Source of the DNA: Pseudomonadota bacterium
GTDB taxonomy: Bacteria; Pseudomonadota; Gammaproteobacteria; Xanthomonadales; Rhodanobacteraceae
DNA length: 64,000 nt
NCBI GenBank assembly: GCA_018240465.1
Contig: JAFEFS010000084.1
Location: 28,473 to 92,472 of the forward strand
Reading direction: 5' to 3'
Shown here: piece by piece, positions 44,120-53,083 of the stretch
Numbering within the stretch: position 1 is the first letter of the stretch
How the letters are laid out: every line of letters begins with the position of its first letter
Made by a program: the position numbers and the translations under genes
The notes under the pieces: model-generated
Databases searched by the model: none
What the model was told of the DNA's origin: nothing
Seen by the model: the letters and a program-made list of their open reading frames with translations, nothing else

Positions 44120-44125
44120 ATTATA
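44120..44125 (-). promoter_or_regulatory. Perfect -10 box (TATAAT) upstream of dedD
   Basis: On the minus strand GCGCGGCTATAATCGG occurs 84 bp before the dedD start. No good -35 sequence is seen at the right spacing, so this is a partial promoter call. It would allow dedD-cvpA-purF transcription independent of folC. Confidence 0.45.
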
Positions 44126-44172
44126 GCCGCGCCCTGCGCGCAAGCCGCGCCTACCCGGCCGCACCGTTCACC

Positions 44173-45483
44173 TCAGGTTGCGGCGGCGAACCCATGTCGC
44201 GTCGCCCACGCCAACGCGGGCGCCGCGACATGGAACGAGCCGAAAGCGATGACGCGGTCACGCGCGCCCGCCGCGGCGAAGGCGGCATCGAGCGCCTGGT
44301 CGACATCGACGCGGACCTCGCAACGCGGCGCCAATGCGGCCTTCGCCATGCGCGCGACGAGATCGGCCGCGGCGAGACCGCGCGGAGATTCCGCATCGAG
44401 CCCGCCGACGAACCAGCGCCCGATGTGCGCGGCAAGCGGCGTGACGATGCCGGCGATGTCCTTGTCGGCAAGCGCGCCGAACACAGCCAGCGTGCGGCCC
44501 TGCGTCGACGTCTGCTCGAGCCAGCTTGCCAGCACCTGCGCCGCCTGCGGGTTGTGTGCGACGTCGATCACGAGCTCGGCCACGCCGACCTTGGCGAAGC
44601 GCTGCAGGCGCGCAGCCACGCGCGCGGCACGCACGCCCGCCGTCAAGGCAGCGTCGCCGATTTCGACGCGCGCGCGCAGCGCATGCAACGCGGCGATCGC
44701 CGCCGCCGCATTCGCCCGCTGCACCGGCGCCGCGAGTACCGGATCGGGCAGCGCGACTTCGCGTTCGCCGGCAGACCAGCGCCAGCCGGGTTTCGCGGAC
44801 CCGAAACGATAGTCGCAGCCCGCACGGAAAACCGTCGCCCCGATGGCACGCGCGCTTTGTTCCAGCGCGACGGACGCGGACGCGTCGCCGATGATCGCCG
44901 GCCGGCCGCCGCGGAATATGCCGGCCTTCTCGCGCGCGATCTGTTCGCGGTCGTCGCCGAGCCAGTCCTGGTGGTCGAGATCGATCGTGGTCACGATCGC
45001 CGCATCGGCATCGACGATGTTGACCGCGTCGAGCCTGCCGCCGAGGCCGACTTCGAGCACCGCGACATCGAGTTTACTTTGCGCAAAAATCCACAATGCG
45101 GCCAACGTGCCGAACTCGAAATAGGTCAACGTGACCGGCTGATCCGGCTGCGCCATGCGCGCCGCCTCGATGCGTTCGAACGCGTCGACCAATACCGCAT
45201 CGTCCACCTCGGCAGCGGCGATGCGTACGCGCTCGTTGTAGCGCAGCAGATGCGGCGAGGTGTAACAGCCGACGCGCTTGCCCGCCGCGGCGAGCATCGC
45301 CTCGAGGAACGCGACGGTCGAGCCCTTGCCGTTGGTGCCGCCAACCGTGATCACGACCGGCGCGACCGGCGGCGCGCCCATGCGCGCCCACACCGCGCGC
45401 ACGCGCGCCAGGCCCAGATCGACGCCGAGCGCGTGCACGCCCTGCTGGTAGGCCAGCCATTCTTCGAGAGTGCGTGGAGTCAT
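44173..45483 (-). CDS. folC: Bifunctional folylpolyglutamate/dihydrofolate synthase
   Basis: 436-residue ATP-dependent ligase that adds glutamate to dihydropteroate and folates. The P-loop GGTNGKGST is at residues 48-56, with CYTSPHLLRYNERVRI, the Mur-ligase-like VLEVGLGGRLDAVNIVD, and VIDVAHNPQAAQVL in the C-terminal domain. The ATG at 45481-45483 gives the family start TPRTLEEWLAYQ; the in-frame start 75 bp upstream would overlap the divergent tilS start. Heads the folC-dedD-cvpA-purF cluster. Confidence 0.95.
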   Translation of the reverse strand: MTPRTLEEWLAYQQGVHALGVDLGLARVRAVWARMGAPPVAPVVITVGGTNGKGSTVAFLEAMLAAAGKRVGCYTSPHLLRYNERVRIAAAEVDDAVLVDAFERIEAARMAQPDQPVTLTYFEFGTLAALWIFAQSKLDVAVLEVGLGGRLDAVNIVDADAAIVTTIDLDHQDWLGDDREQIAREKAGIFRGGRPAIIGDASASVALEQSARAIGATVFRAGCDYRFGSAKPGWRWSAGEREVALPDPVLAAPVQRANAAAAIAALHALRARVEIGDAALTAGVRAARVAARLQRFAKVGVAELVIDVAHNPQAAQVLASWLEQTSTQGRTLAVFGALADKDIAGIVTPLAAHIGRWFVGGLDAESPRGLAAADLVARMAKAALAPRCEVRVDVDQALDAAFAAAGARDRVIAFGSFHVAAPALAWATRHGFAAAT

Positions 45484-45517
45484 TGCAAATTGGTTCCGTC
45501 TCTGGCGTGATGCCGGC

Positions 45518-46819
45518 ATGCCGCACGCGTCCGTCAACGCCCATCTGGACAACGCCATCGCCGCGTTGCCGCCCGGTGCGCTGGCGGTCGGCTACAGCGG
45601 CGGCGCGGATTCTAGCGTGTTGCTGCATGCGCTCGCGCGCAGTCCGCGCGCGCGCGCGCGGGGGCTGCGCGCGATCCACGTCGATCACGGCCTGCACGCG
45701 GACAGCGCAGCGTGGTCGGCGCATTGCCGCGAGGCAGCGGCGGAGCTCGACATCGCGATTGATATCGTCCGCGTCGAGGTCGATCGCGACGGCGGCGGCG
45801 GGCTCGAGGACGCCGCGCGCGGTGCCCGCAGGGCGGCGTTCGAACGCTTGCTGCGCCCCGGCGAGATCCTCGCGCTCGCCCATCACCGTGACGATCAGGC
45901 GGAAACCGTGTTACTGAAGCTGCTGCGCGGCGCCGGCCCGGAAGGCCTCGCCGCGATGCGTGGTCTGCGCACGTTTGCCGCGGGATACCTGTGGCGGCCA
46001 CTGCTCGGGCTGCCGCGCTCGACGCTGCGAGCCTATGCCGGCGAACACGGCCTGCGCTGGCTCGACGACCCGAGCAACGCCGACACGAGGCTGCGCCGCA
46101 ATTTCCTGCGCTGCGAGATTCTGCCGCGCCTGCGCGCACGCTGGCCCGCGGCGGAGGTCGCGCTCGCGCACAGCGCGGCCTGGGCGGGCCATGCGGCCGA
46201 TTTCATCGATGCGGAAGCACGCACCGCGCTGATCCGCCTGCACGGGTCGGATCCGGCAACACTCGTCTGGCGCGGGTGGCTGGCGTTGCCCGCTGCGCTT
46301 CGCGGTCCGGTATTGCGCCTGTGGTTGCGCGAATTGCGCCTGGCCGAACCCGCGCATTTCCATGTCGACGAACTCGAGCGCCAGTTGCACGGCGCCGGCG
46401 ACGACCGCCTGCCCTGCGTGCGCTTCGCCGACACCGAGTTGCGCCGCTACCGCGACCTGCTTTACGCGCTGCACCCGCTGCCGGCACTGCCCGCCGATTG
46501 GGAAGCCGCCTGGGACGGCGGCGCCGCCCTGGGGTTGCCTGGCGGCGGCACGCTTGAACTGTCGCCGCCGCAGAAGCTCGAACCGCCGCTGCTCGTGCGC
46601 TACCGGCGCGGCGGCGAACGCATCCGGCCCGCAGGGGCGGCGCATACGCGCGAACTGCGTCTGCTGCTGCAGGAGGCCGGCGTGCCGCCGTGGCTGCGCG
46701 GGCGCATCCCGCTGGTCTTCCGCGCCGGTGAATTGATCGCGGTCGGCAACCTGTGTTTCGCCGCTGCCGCGGCGGGTCCGCGCATGCGGATCCGCTTCGA
46801 TCCCCTCGCCCGCCGATAG
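45518..46819 (+). CDS. tilS: tRNA(Ile)-lysidine synthase
   Basis: ATP-dependent enzyme that converts C34 of tRNA-Ile2 (CAU) to lysidine, changing its decoding from AUG to AUA. The PP-loop is SGGADSS (residues 27-33), followed by [13 protein letters not shown] and [20 protein letters not shown]. 433 residues include the C-terminal domain containing [10 protein letters not shown] and a [12 protein letters not shown] stretch. The ATG at 45518 begins 34 bp from the divergent folC start; a longer start at 45470 would overlap folC. A short promoter region is therefore shared by folC and tilS. Confidence 0.95.
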   Translation: MPHASVNAHLDNAIAALPPGALAVGYSGGADSSVLLHALARSPRARARGLRAIHVDHGLHADSAAWSAHCREAAAELDIAIDIVRVEVDRDGGGGLEDAARGARRAAFERLLRPGEILALAHHRDDQAETVLLKLLRGAGPEGLAAMRGLRTFAAGYLWRPLLGLPRSTLRAYAGEHGLRWLDDPSNADTRLRRNFLRCEILPRLRARWPAAEVALAHSAAWAGHAADFIDAEARTALIRLHGSDPATLVWRGWLALPAALRGPVLRLWLRELRLAEPAHFHVDELERQLHGAGDDRLPCVRFADTELRRYRDLLYALHPLPALPADWEAAWDGGAALGLPGGGTLELSPPQKLEPPLLVRYRRGGERIRPAGAAHTRELRLLLQEAGVPPWLRGRIPLVFRAGELIAVGNLCFAAAAAGPRMRIRFDPLARR

Positions 46820-46871
46820 CGCGCCGCGATGTGCATTGATTCCGCAACGCGCTTGGGTTAGCGTGCACGGC

Positions 46872-47123
46872 ATGCCGCAGACTGCCGCCGAGCCCAACAA
46901 GATCGCCGAATTCGAAGCCTCGCTGGACGAACTGGAGAAACTCGTCGCGCGCATGGAGGGCGGCGAGATGAGTCTCGACGAATCGCTGCAGTCGTTCGAG
47001 CGCGGCATCGCGCTGTACCGCAACTGTCAGGGCGCGCTCGACGAGGCGCAGCTGCGCGTCAGGCTGCTGCGCGATCCGGCGGCGCCCGGAACGGCAGAAG
47101 ACTTCGACCCGCAAACGCCGTAA
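46872..47123 (+). CDS. xseB: Exodeoxyribonuclease VII small subunit
   Basis: 83-residue helical subunit; ExoVII degrades single-stranded DNA into oligonucleotides. [20 protein letters not shown] and [20 protein letters not shown] are the conserved helices. The ATG at 46872 is preferred to the in-frame 46836 start because it removes a non-family extension. The ispA gene follows after 10 bp, the conserved xseB-ispA order. The large subunit xseA is not in the window. Confidence 0.94.
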   Translation: MPQTAAEPNKIAEFEASLDELEKLVARMEGGEMSLDESLQSFERGIALYRNCQGALDEAQLRVRLLRDPAAPGTAEDFDPQTP

Positions 47124-47133
47124 GCGCCGCACC

Positions 47134-48042
47134 TTGTCCACCGACTCCACCCGTGCCGCCACCGCGGCCTTGCAGCAATGGGGCGCGCGTGCCGACGCGG
47201 CGCTCGCCCGCGCCTTGCCGCCCGAGGATGCGCCGCCGCCGGAACTGCACCGCGCAATGCGCTATGCCGTGCTCGGCGGCGGCAAGCGCCTGCGCCCCGT
47301 ACTCGTCTACGCGACCGGCACCGCTTTCGGCGCGTCCGCCGAGGCGCTCGATTCCTCGGCCTGCGCGGTCGAAATCATCCATGCCTATTCGCTGGTACAC
47401 GACGACCTGCCGGCGATGGACGATGACGACCTGCGCCGCGGCCGCGCCACCTGCCATGTCGTGTTCGGCGAAGCGATGGCGATCCTCGCCGGCGATGCGC
47501 TGCAGGCACTGGCGTTCGAGGTGCTCGCCGACGACACGCGCCTGCGGGACAATCCGCGCAACCAGGTCGAGATGCTGCGCACGCTCGCCGCCGCCTGCGG
47601 CGCGCACGGCATGGCCGGCGGCCAGGCGTTCGACCTTGCCGCGGTCGGCAAGGCGCTGACGCCGGACGAACTGGAGCGCATGCACGTATACAAAACCGGG
47701 GCGCTGATCCGCGCCTCGGTCCGCCTCGGCGCGCTCGCCGCCGGCTGCCGCGACGCGGAAACGCTCGCTTCCCTCGAGCGCTATGGCCACGCGATCGGTC
47801 TCGCCTTCCAGATCCGCGACGACATCCTCGACGTCGAAGGCAATGCCTCGACCATCGGCAAGACCGCGGGCAAGGATGCCGCCGACAACAAACCGACCTA
47901 TCCCGCCATCCTCGGCATGGACGGCGCGCGCAGACAGCTCGACACGCTCACCCGACGCGCGCTCGATGCGGTCGCGCCGCTCGGCGACGGATTCGCCGCG
48001 CTCGCCGCGCTCGCGCGCTTCGTCGCCGAACGCCACGCGTAG
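47134..48042 (+). CDS. ispA: Farnesyl diphosphate synthase / geranyltranstransferase
   Basis: 302-residue all-helical prenyltransferase making C15 farnesyl diphosphate from IPP and DMAPP, feeding quinone, undecaprenyl and related pathways. Both aspartate-rich motifs are present: DDLPAMDDDD (about residues 89-98) and QIRDDILDVEG (about 227-237), plus GGGKRLRPVLVYA. The start is TTG with no in-frame ATG nearby; the conserved N-terminus supports it. It follows xseB, in the usual xseB-ispA(-dxs) cluster; dxs is not seen here. Confidence 0.95.
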   Translation: MSTDSTRAATAALQQWGARADAALARALPPEDAPPPELHRAMRYAVLGGGKRLRPVLVYATGTAFGASAEALDSSACAVEIIHAYSLVHDDLPAMDDDDLRRGRATCHVVFGEAMAILAGDALQALAFEVLADDTRLRDNPRNQVEMLRTLAAACGAHGMAGGQAFDLAAVGKALTPDELERMHVYKTGALIRASVRLGALAAGCRDAETLASLERYGHAIGLAFQIRDDILDVEGNASTIGKTAGKDAADNKPTYPAILGMDGARRQLDTLTRRALDAVAPLGDGFAALAALARFVAERHA

Positions 48043-48066
48043 CGGTCTGCGCTGACGCATCGATTT

Positions 48067-48092
48067 GCCGCGCGCGTTGTCGCGCGCGCGGC
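48067..48092. terminator. GC-rich hairpin between convergent ispA and DUF4870 genes
   Basis: gccgcgcgcg-ttgtcg-cgcgcgcggc forms a strong stem between the two gene ends. There is no T-run on either side, so it may be a Rho-dependent or structural end and not a classic terminator. Confidence 0.4.
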
Positions 48093-48100
48093 GCGGCGGG

Positions 48101-48559
48101 TTACTTGATCAAGCGCAGGCTGACCGGATAGCGGTAGGCGACACCTTCGTTCGCCTTGACCGCGGCGATGATCGTCAGCACGAGCCAGGCCACGCCGACG
48201 ACGACGCCTACCGGAATCGCGAGGAGCAAGCCGAGGCCGAGGGTAATGATGCTGAGCACCAGCAGCGCCAGACCGATGATCGCGAGCGTGATGTTGAAAT
48301 TGAGCGCCTCCTTGGCCTGATCATCGACGAACGGCAGCGTGTCCTTCTTGATCAGCCAGATCACGAGCGGGCCGATGAAGCAACCCCAGGCGAACATGTG
48401 CCCGGTCACGATGGCGCCGAGCAGTGCGGACAGATGCGCGAACATCGCCCACTGCCTTTCTTCCGCGCCCGGCATGCCGGGAGGCGCCGGCGGCGGCGTG
48501 ACGGCGTCGCTCGATGCAGAACCATTGCCCGACGGGGCCTCGTTCGGCGGAACGCTCAT
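48101..48559 (-). CDS. DUF4870 membrane protein
   Basis: 152-residue protein with a disordered Pro-rich N-terminus and about three or four membrane helices (about residues 42-60, 82-105 and 108-140). RQWAMFAHLSALLGAIVTGH, GPLVIWLIKKDTLPFVDDQ and EALNFNITLAIIGLALLVL are typical of the DUF4870 (Tic20-like) family, of unknown function. The start at 48557-48559 has an AGGAG six bases upstream; a start two codons earlier would have no spacing. It is read alone, converging with ispA. Confidence 0.85.
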   Translation of the reverse strand: MSVPPNEAPSGNGSASSDAVTPPPAPPGMPGAEERQWAMFAHLSALLGAIVTGHMFAWGCFIGPLVIWLIKKDTLPFVDDQAKEALNFNITLAIIGLALLVLSIITLGLGLLLAIPVGVVVGVAWLVLTIIAAVKANEGVAYRYPVSLRLIK

Positions 48560-48671
48560 GCGCATCTCCTGCGTGATTGGGGACGAGGCCAGTTTCCTGC
48601 GGACGCGCGCGTTCGGCAAGCGCCGGAGGTCATGCTTGAATCCATGAGACCGCACCACATTTGCGTGGCGT

Positions 48672-50039
48672 TCATTGGCCGGCGATCGTCATGCGCTCGA
48701 CCAGGATCGAGCCGGTCAGGATGTGCGAGCGCGGATCGACGTCGGCGCCGATCGCGGCGATGCCGGCGAACATGTCGCGCAGGTTCGATGCGATGGTGAT
48801 GCCCTCGACCGGATAGGCGATCGCGCCATTCTCGACCCAGAAGCCCGAAGCGCCACGCGAATAGTCGCCGGTGACGATGGTCACACCCTGCCCCATCACC
48901 TCGGTGACGAGCAGGCCGGTGCCGAGCATCGACAGCATCGCCGCGAAATCGCCAGCGCCGGTGGTGACGATGAGGTTGTGGATGCCGCCGGCGTTGCCGG
49001 TCGATTCGAGGCCGAGCTTGCGCGCGGAGTAACTGCCGAGCACGTATCTTTCGAGCACACCCGCGCTGACCAGGGGGCGTTCGGCCGTCGCCACGCCTTC
49101 GGCGTCGAAGTTGCCGGAGGCTTGCCCACGAGTGAGGTGCGGCTTCTCGATGATGTCGACGAAGGACGGAAGTATATTTTTCCCCGCGTGATCGAGGAGA
49201 AAACTGGCCTTGCGATAGAGCGCGCCGCCCGACACTGCCGAAACCAGATGGCCGATCAGACCGCGCGCCACCTCGGGCGCGAACAGCACGGGCGAGGCGC
49301 GCGTCGACAGCTCGCGCGCGTTCAGGCGCGCGAGCGTGCGCTCTGCCGCCTTGCGCCCGATCGCGGCCGGATCGCCGAAATCGCCGGCCGCACGCACCGA
49401 TTCGTACCAGTAGTCGCGCTGCATGCCCGTCTCGTCGCCGGCGATCATCGCGCACGACAACATGTGTCGCGTGCCACGCTCGCGGCCTATGAATCCGGCG
49501 GACGTCGCCAGCACCGACAACGACGCGCCGGCCTGTACCGATGCGCCTTCGGAGTTCGTGATGCCGGCGTGGCTGCGCCCGGCATCCTCAATCTCGATAC
49601 CCAGACGGATCGCATCCGCAGCATCGATGCTCCACGGATGCCAAAGATCGAGGTCGGCAAATTCGCGCGCGAGCCGCGCCGGATCGGCCAATCCCGCGCA
49701 GGGATCCTCCTCGGTGTACTTCGCGATCGCGCAGGCCTGCTCGATCGTCTTCGCGATCGAATCGGCGGCAAGATCGGCGGTGCTTGCCGAACCCTTGCGC
49801 TTGCCGAAATACACGGTCAGACCAAAACCACGGTCACGCGAATGCTCGACCGTCTCCACCTCGCCGAGGCGCACGCCGACATTGAGGCCGGAATCGATGC
49901 TCGCGCCAACCTCGACTTCGCTGGCGCCGGCGGCACGGCAGCGCCGGATCACGTCCTCGGCCAGATCGGCGAGGCGGTCGAGCTGGGCAACGCTGTCGTC
50001 CACCAGCGCGGCACGGGAATCGGAAATAACCTGGTTCAC
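48672..50039 (-). CDS. pmbA: Metalloprotease PmbA (TldE), TldD/PmbA family
   Basis: 455-residue partner of TldD; the TldD/E zinc protease matures microcin B17 and degrades CcdA in E. coli. PmbA itself usually lacks the zinc HExxxH motif, and none is visible here. GLTVYFGKRKGSASTADL, ARLNARELSTRASPVLFAP and GNFDAEGVATAERPLVSAG are family stretches, and DYSRGASGFWVENGAIAYP is near the C-terminus. The start is GTG, 38 bp from the divergent yjgA start. TldD is not in the window. Confidence 0.94.
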   Translation of the reverse strand: MNQVISDSRAALVDDSVAQLDRLADLAEDVIRRCRAAGASEVEVGASIDSGLNVGVRLGEVETVEHSRDRGFGLTVYFGKRKGSASTADLAADSIAKTIEQACAIAKYTEEDPCAGLADPARLAREFADLDLWHPWSIDAADAIRLGIEIEDAGRSHAGITNSEGASVQAGASLSVLATSAGFIGRERGTRHMLSCAMIAGDETGMQRDYWYESVRAAGDFGDPAAIGRKAAERTLARLNARELSTRASPVLFAPEVARGLIGHLVSAVSGGALYRKASFLLDHAGKNILPSFVDIIEKPHLTRGQASGNFDAEGVATAERPLVSAGVLERYVLGSYSARKLGLESTGNAGGIHNLIVTTGAGDFAAMLSMLGTGLLVTEVMGQGVTIVTGDYSRGASGFWVENGAIAYPVEGITIASNLRDMFAGIAAIGADVDPRSHILTGSILVERMTIAGQ

Positions 50040-50077
50040 TCGGCGGTTCCTCGGTGCGATCGGCTATTATCGGCGAT

Positions 50078-50632
50078 ATGCCGACCGGTGAACACGAACT
50101 CAATACCGCAGTGCCCGAACCGGGCGAGGCCATGCCCAGCCGCAGCCAACTGCGGCGCGAAGCGCTGGACGTGCTCAAGCTCGCGCACACCCTGGTCGAT
50201 CTCAGCGATGCCCAGCTCGCCCACGTCCCGCTCGCCGCCGATCTGCTCGACGAGGTGCGCCGCGCGCGCGCCGTGACGCAGCAGATCGCACGCAAGCGTC
50301 AAACCCAGTTTCTCGCCAAGCAGATGCGCAAGCTCGACGAGGCAGATGTCGAGGCGATCCGCGCCACGCTCGAGCACGACCGCGACAACATCCGCCGCGA
50401 AGCCGCCGCCCTGCATCGCGTCGAGCAGTGGCGCGACCGCCTGCTCGAAGGCGACGACGAAACGCTCAACGAATTCATCGCCCACCACCCGCTCGCCGAT
50501 CGCCAGCGCTTGCGCGCGCTCGCGCGCCAGGCGCGCGGCGAACGCGAACGCAACAAGCCGCCGCACGCGGCACGCGAGTTGTTCCGCGCGCTGCGCGAGG
50601 TGATCGGCGGAAAAGAAGACGGACAGGGATGA
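50078..50632 (+). CDS. yjgA: Ribosome-associated protein YjgA/DarP
   Basis: 184-residue highly charged helical protein of the YjgA/DUF615 family, involved in late 50S assembly (E. coli DarP). PSRSQLRREALDVLKLAHTL, RARAVTQQIARKRQTQFLAK and QWRDRLLEGDDETLNEFI are conserved blocks. The ATG at 50078 gives a family start; the 50054 start is less likely. Next to pmbA in divergent orientation, as in many gammaproteobacteria. Its stop abuts a terminator that belongs mainly to tRNA-Thr. Confidence 0.93.
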   Translation: MPTGEHELNTAVPEPGEAMPSRSQLRREALDVLKLAHTLVDLSDAQLAHVPLAADLLDEVRRARAVTQQIARKRQTQFLAKQMRKLDEADVEAIRATLEHDRDNIRREAAALHRVEQWRDRLLEGDDETLNEFIAHHPLADRQRLRALARQARGERERNKPPHAARELFRALREVIGGKEDGQG

Positions 50633-50660
50633 AAAAAGAAAGGCGGCCGCAGGCCGCCTT
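50632..50660 (-). terminator. Rho-independent terminator of tRNA-Thr
   Basis: On the minus strand AGGCGGCC-TGC-GGCCGCCT is followed by TTCTTTTTT. The stem also follows the convergent yjgA end and may block read-through in both directions. Confidence 0.75.
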
Positions 50661-50671
50661 GGATGTATCGA

Positions 50672-50747
50672 TGGTGCCGGAGAAGGGAATCGAACCCCCG
50701 ACCTACGCATTACGAATGCGCCGCTCTACCAACTGAGCTACTCCGGC
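50672..50747 (-). tRNA. tRNA-Thr (anticodon CGT), encoded CCA
   Basis: On the minus strand a normal cloverleaf: acceptor GCCGGAG/CTCCGGC, D arm GCTC-AGTTGGTA-GAGC, anticodon arm GCGCA-TTCGTAA-TGCGT with anticodon CGT (reads ACG), T arm GGGGG-TTCGATT-CCCTT (the last pair is G-T), discriminator A and CCA encoded. It has its own promoter and terminator. Confidence 0.95.
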
Positions 50748-50759
50748 ACGGAGCCGCGC

Positions 50760-50788
50760 ATTTTAGCCGCGAACGCCAGACATCACAA
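50760..50788 (-). promoter_or_regulatory. Sigma-70 promoter of tRNA-Thr
   Basis: On the minus strand TTGTGA and TAAAAT are 17 bases apart, followed by a GC-rich discriminator (GCGCGGCTCC). Transcription would begin just before the tRNA 5' end. Confidence 0.75.
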
Positions 50789-50824
50789 GGCCTGGCGGCC
50801 GAGCGGATCAACCGGCCCGCGCGT

Positions 50825-51241
50825 TCAACCACATTCCTCTGCCGGGCCTCCGGAAGCCGACGCCAGGCCGGTCGAATCCAGGATCAGGTCACCGCACGAA
50901 TCCGCGGCCTGGGCGTGTTGCGGGCTGACGACGATGCGAACCGTCTGCGCGTTGGCGCCGAGATCCACGCGGGACAGCGCGTAGTAGCCGCCCGGCTGCG
51001 ACATGGTTGGCAGCGCGAGGCCGTTCGTCCCCACGTCTGCGGTATAGCGGTTGAAGCCGGCATGATGCCGTTCCTCGCTCATCATCAACATGTGCAGGAA
51101 AGCCTTGCCTTCCGCACGCCGGGCCTTGCGCACTGCCGTCTGGTACGACGGTAACGCAATCATCGCGATGATTGCCAGAACGGCGAGCACAACGACAAGT
51201 TCGATCAGACTGAAGCCGGAACAATCGGAGTGCTTGCGCAT
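50825..51241 (-). CDS. Type IV minor pilin, PilE-like (cassette A)
   Basis: 138-residue prepilin. The leader MRKHSDCSG is cut before Phe: G-FSLIELVVVLAVLAIIAMIA is the class III signal with Glu5. The globular part has a Cys pair near the end (SCGDLILDSTG ... EECG) forming the disulfide-bound loop typical of pilins. The family is that of PilE-type minor pilins. It is the last gene of the pilV-pilW-pilX-pilE unit, 14 bp after pilX. A start codon further upstream in frame is not used because it would overlap pilX. Confidence 0.85.
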   Translation of the reverse strand: MRKHSDCSGFSLIELVVVLAVLAIIAMIALPSYQTAVRKARRAEGKAFLHMLMMSEERHHAGFNRYTADVGTNGLALPTMSQPGGYYALSRVDLGANAQTVRIVVSPQHAQAADSCGDLILDSTGLASASGGPAEECG

Positions 51242-51254
51242 GCTGCCTCCCTGG

Positions 51255-51830
51255 TCAGCCCGGCGCCGCGGCCGTCGCGGCCACGGCATATACGCTTTCG
51301 ACGACTCGCGAAAAATCCTCGCTGGCGCCGACGCCCCGGGCGGTGATCCGGAACAGGCGCTGCGGCGATGACGCGGAACCGGCGGTCTTCGGCGCGTTGC
51401 CCAAATCCTCCACCACATACACGGGCGTGGCGGCAAGCTGCGCGGTCGCGTCAGCGTATCCGAGCCGGGCCAGGTCGATGCGAAACGGATTCGCCGCCGC
51501 CTGCGCTGCCGGCGTGCGCATGTACGCGACCGGATCGACCGGCGCACCGGCGTCGCGTACCGCGCAGCGTAGCGCGGCGCACACTGCCTCGGCGCCGGCC
51601 TGCGCGGCGACCCGCGCAATTTTCGCCCGCGCCTCGCTCATCGCGCTGTCCGCGGCGAGCTGCGCGAGTTGCGCACTGCGCGCGGCACCGACCATGCGAT
51701 TCTCGAACACCGCGCTCTTCGCCATCGCCACCGCGAGCAGCGAGAGCACGAGCAGGATGATCGTCGATACGAACAGCACCGCACCGCGCTGCGTGCGCAT
51801 CGACTCCCGCATGGCCGCGCGCGCGATCAT
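51255..51830 (-). CDS. Minor pilin assembly protein PilX-like (cassette A)
   Basis: 191 residues. The N-terminus RGAVLFVSTIILLVLSLLAV is a single hydrophobic helix, as in PilX/GspK-like minor pilins (whose processing site lacks the usual Glu5). FENRMVGAARSAQLAQLAAD is a characteristic PilX sequence, followed by a small globular domain. The start overlaps the pilW stop by 4 bp (ATGA), so translation is coupled. PilX-type proteins help initiate the pilus and attach PilY1. A divergent paralogue lies at 58377-58973. Confidence 0.8.
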   Translation of the reverse strand: MIARAAMRESMRTQRGAVLFVSTIILLVLSLLAVAMAKSAVFENRMVGAARSAQLAQLAADSAMSEARAKIARVAAQAGAEAVCAALRCAVRDAGAPVDPVAYMRTPAAQAAANPFRIDLARLGYADATAQLAATPVYVVEDLGNAPKTAGSASSPQRLFRITARGVGASEDFSRVVESVYAVAATAAAPG

Positions 51831-53083
51831 GCGGCGAGTCCACGCAGGGCGACGACGGTGCGGAACTCGCGACGCAGCATCCGCCCCGACGGCAGGCCGG
51901 TAACCGGCATGGCCGCGGCGGGACGCAGCACCTTGTCGCCGTCGATCGAGTAGCGGTAATCCCAGGCGTCGGCCGCGGCCTCGGCGGGCAGGTCCTCGAC
52001 CGTGTTCACGAGCAGCGAAATTTCGACTGCGTCGACGTCCTTCCACGAACACGGCTGCTCGGCGCCGGCCGGTCCGCATTGCAGCAGGCTGCCGTCGGCG
52101 GACACATGCCGGCTCAGCGCATCCGCATCCAGCCAGTGTGCGTTGCCGGCAGCGTCGGTCAGCGAATAACGCAGATCCAGGCGCTCGACGCCCTGCACGA
52201 CTTCGTTGGCGACGCCGTTGATCCGCCGCATCAGCACGGCGATCTTGCGCCCGCGCACCTTGTCGTCCGCGGTCAACTGCAGGTACCAGGTCGAGGTCTG
52301 CAATTGCGCGTCGAGATCGAACAACCGCGTATGCGCATCCGCCACGGAACATTTCGGCGCGCCGAGACTGCCGACCACCGGCAACACCGCGTCGCCCTGC
52401 AGGCTGACCGGAAAAATCTGCGCCTGCGTGCAGCCCGCGAGCAGCGCCAGGTGCGCGGACTTGAGCCCGTCGAGCACGGCGTCGCCCGGCGTGCGGCGCA
52501 GGTTGAGCGCGGTGATCTGTCCATCCGTGTCGCAGACCTGGCTCGCGCCGCCCGCAGCCAGGCCGTCGCCGCGCAGATAGCGCACGCTGAGCACGTCGGT
52601 CCCCGGAAGCTTGTCGCCCGCGGCCAGACCCGCACCCGGCACGCCGGCGACCACGGGACTGCACGATTTCGCCGCGCAGCGGCTGCCGCCGACGAAAATG
52701 CCGCGGTCGAGCGGATACGGCACGCCGCCGGCAAGGTCGGCAGGAGCGCGCGCTTGCGCCGGCTGCCCGGCGATGTGGGCGGGCAGCGCGTCCGTGAACA
52801 CCAGAGGGCTGACCTTCGAGCCACAAGCCAGGAGCCCCGCCGAGCGCAAATCGTCGGCGATGAGGCTCATCGCGATGCGGCCATTCTCCTGCAGTCGCGA
52901 GAGCGCGGCCTGCGTGGTGTTGACCTTGCCCGCCGCGGCAAACAGGATGTAGATGCCCTCGGCCACGAGCAGGCCGAGCACCAGCGCGATCATCAGTTCG
53001 ACCAGCGAAAAACCACCCGCGCCATGCACGCGCGAATCGACGCACACGCCGGCAGCACGACGCTGCGCGAGCGCGCCGCTCAC
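51827..53083 (-). CDS. Minor pilin PilW-like (cassette A)
   Basis: 418-residue prepilin. The cleavage site is G-FSLVELMIALVLGLLVAEGI in the prepilin methylation motif. PilW is the largest minor pilin and has a big globular domain; here SRLQENGRIAMSLIADDLRSAG is typical, with several Cys residues (LLACGSKV, SRCAAKSCSPV, QVCDTDG). The GTG at 53081-53083 overlaps the pilV stop and gives a 24-residue leader, long for this class; a later GTG (about 53026) would give only VHGAGG before the cleavage site. Couples to pilX. A shorter paralogue lies at 58981-60198. Confidence 0.82.
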   Translation of the reverse strand: MSGALAQRRAAGVCVDSRVHGAGGFSLVELMIALVLGLLVAEGIYILFAAAGKVNTTQAALSRLQENGRIAMSLIADDLRSAGLLACGSKVSPLVFTDALPAHIAGQPAQARAPADLAGGVPYPLDRGIFVGGSRCAAKSCSPVVAGVPGAGLAAGDKLPGTDVLSVRYLRGDGLAAGGASQVCDTDGQITALNLRRTPGDAVLDGLKSAHLALLAGCTQAQIFPVSLQGDAVLPVVGSLGAPKCSVADAHTRLFDLDAQLQTSTWYLQLTADDKVRGRKIAVLMRRINGVANEVVQGVERLDLRYSLTDAAGNAHWLDADALSRHVSADGSLLQCGPAGAEQPCSWKDVDAVEISLLVNTVEDLPAEAAADAWDYRYSIDGDKVLRPAAAMPVTGLPSGRMLRREFRTVVALRGLAA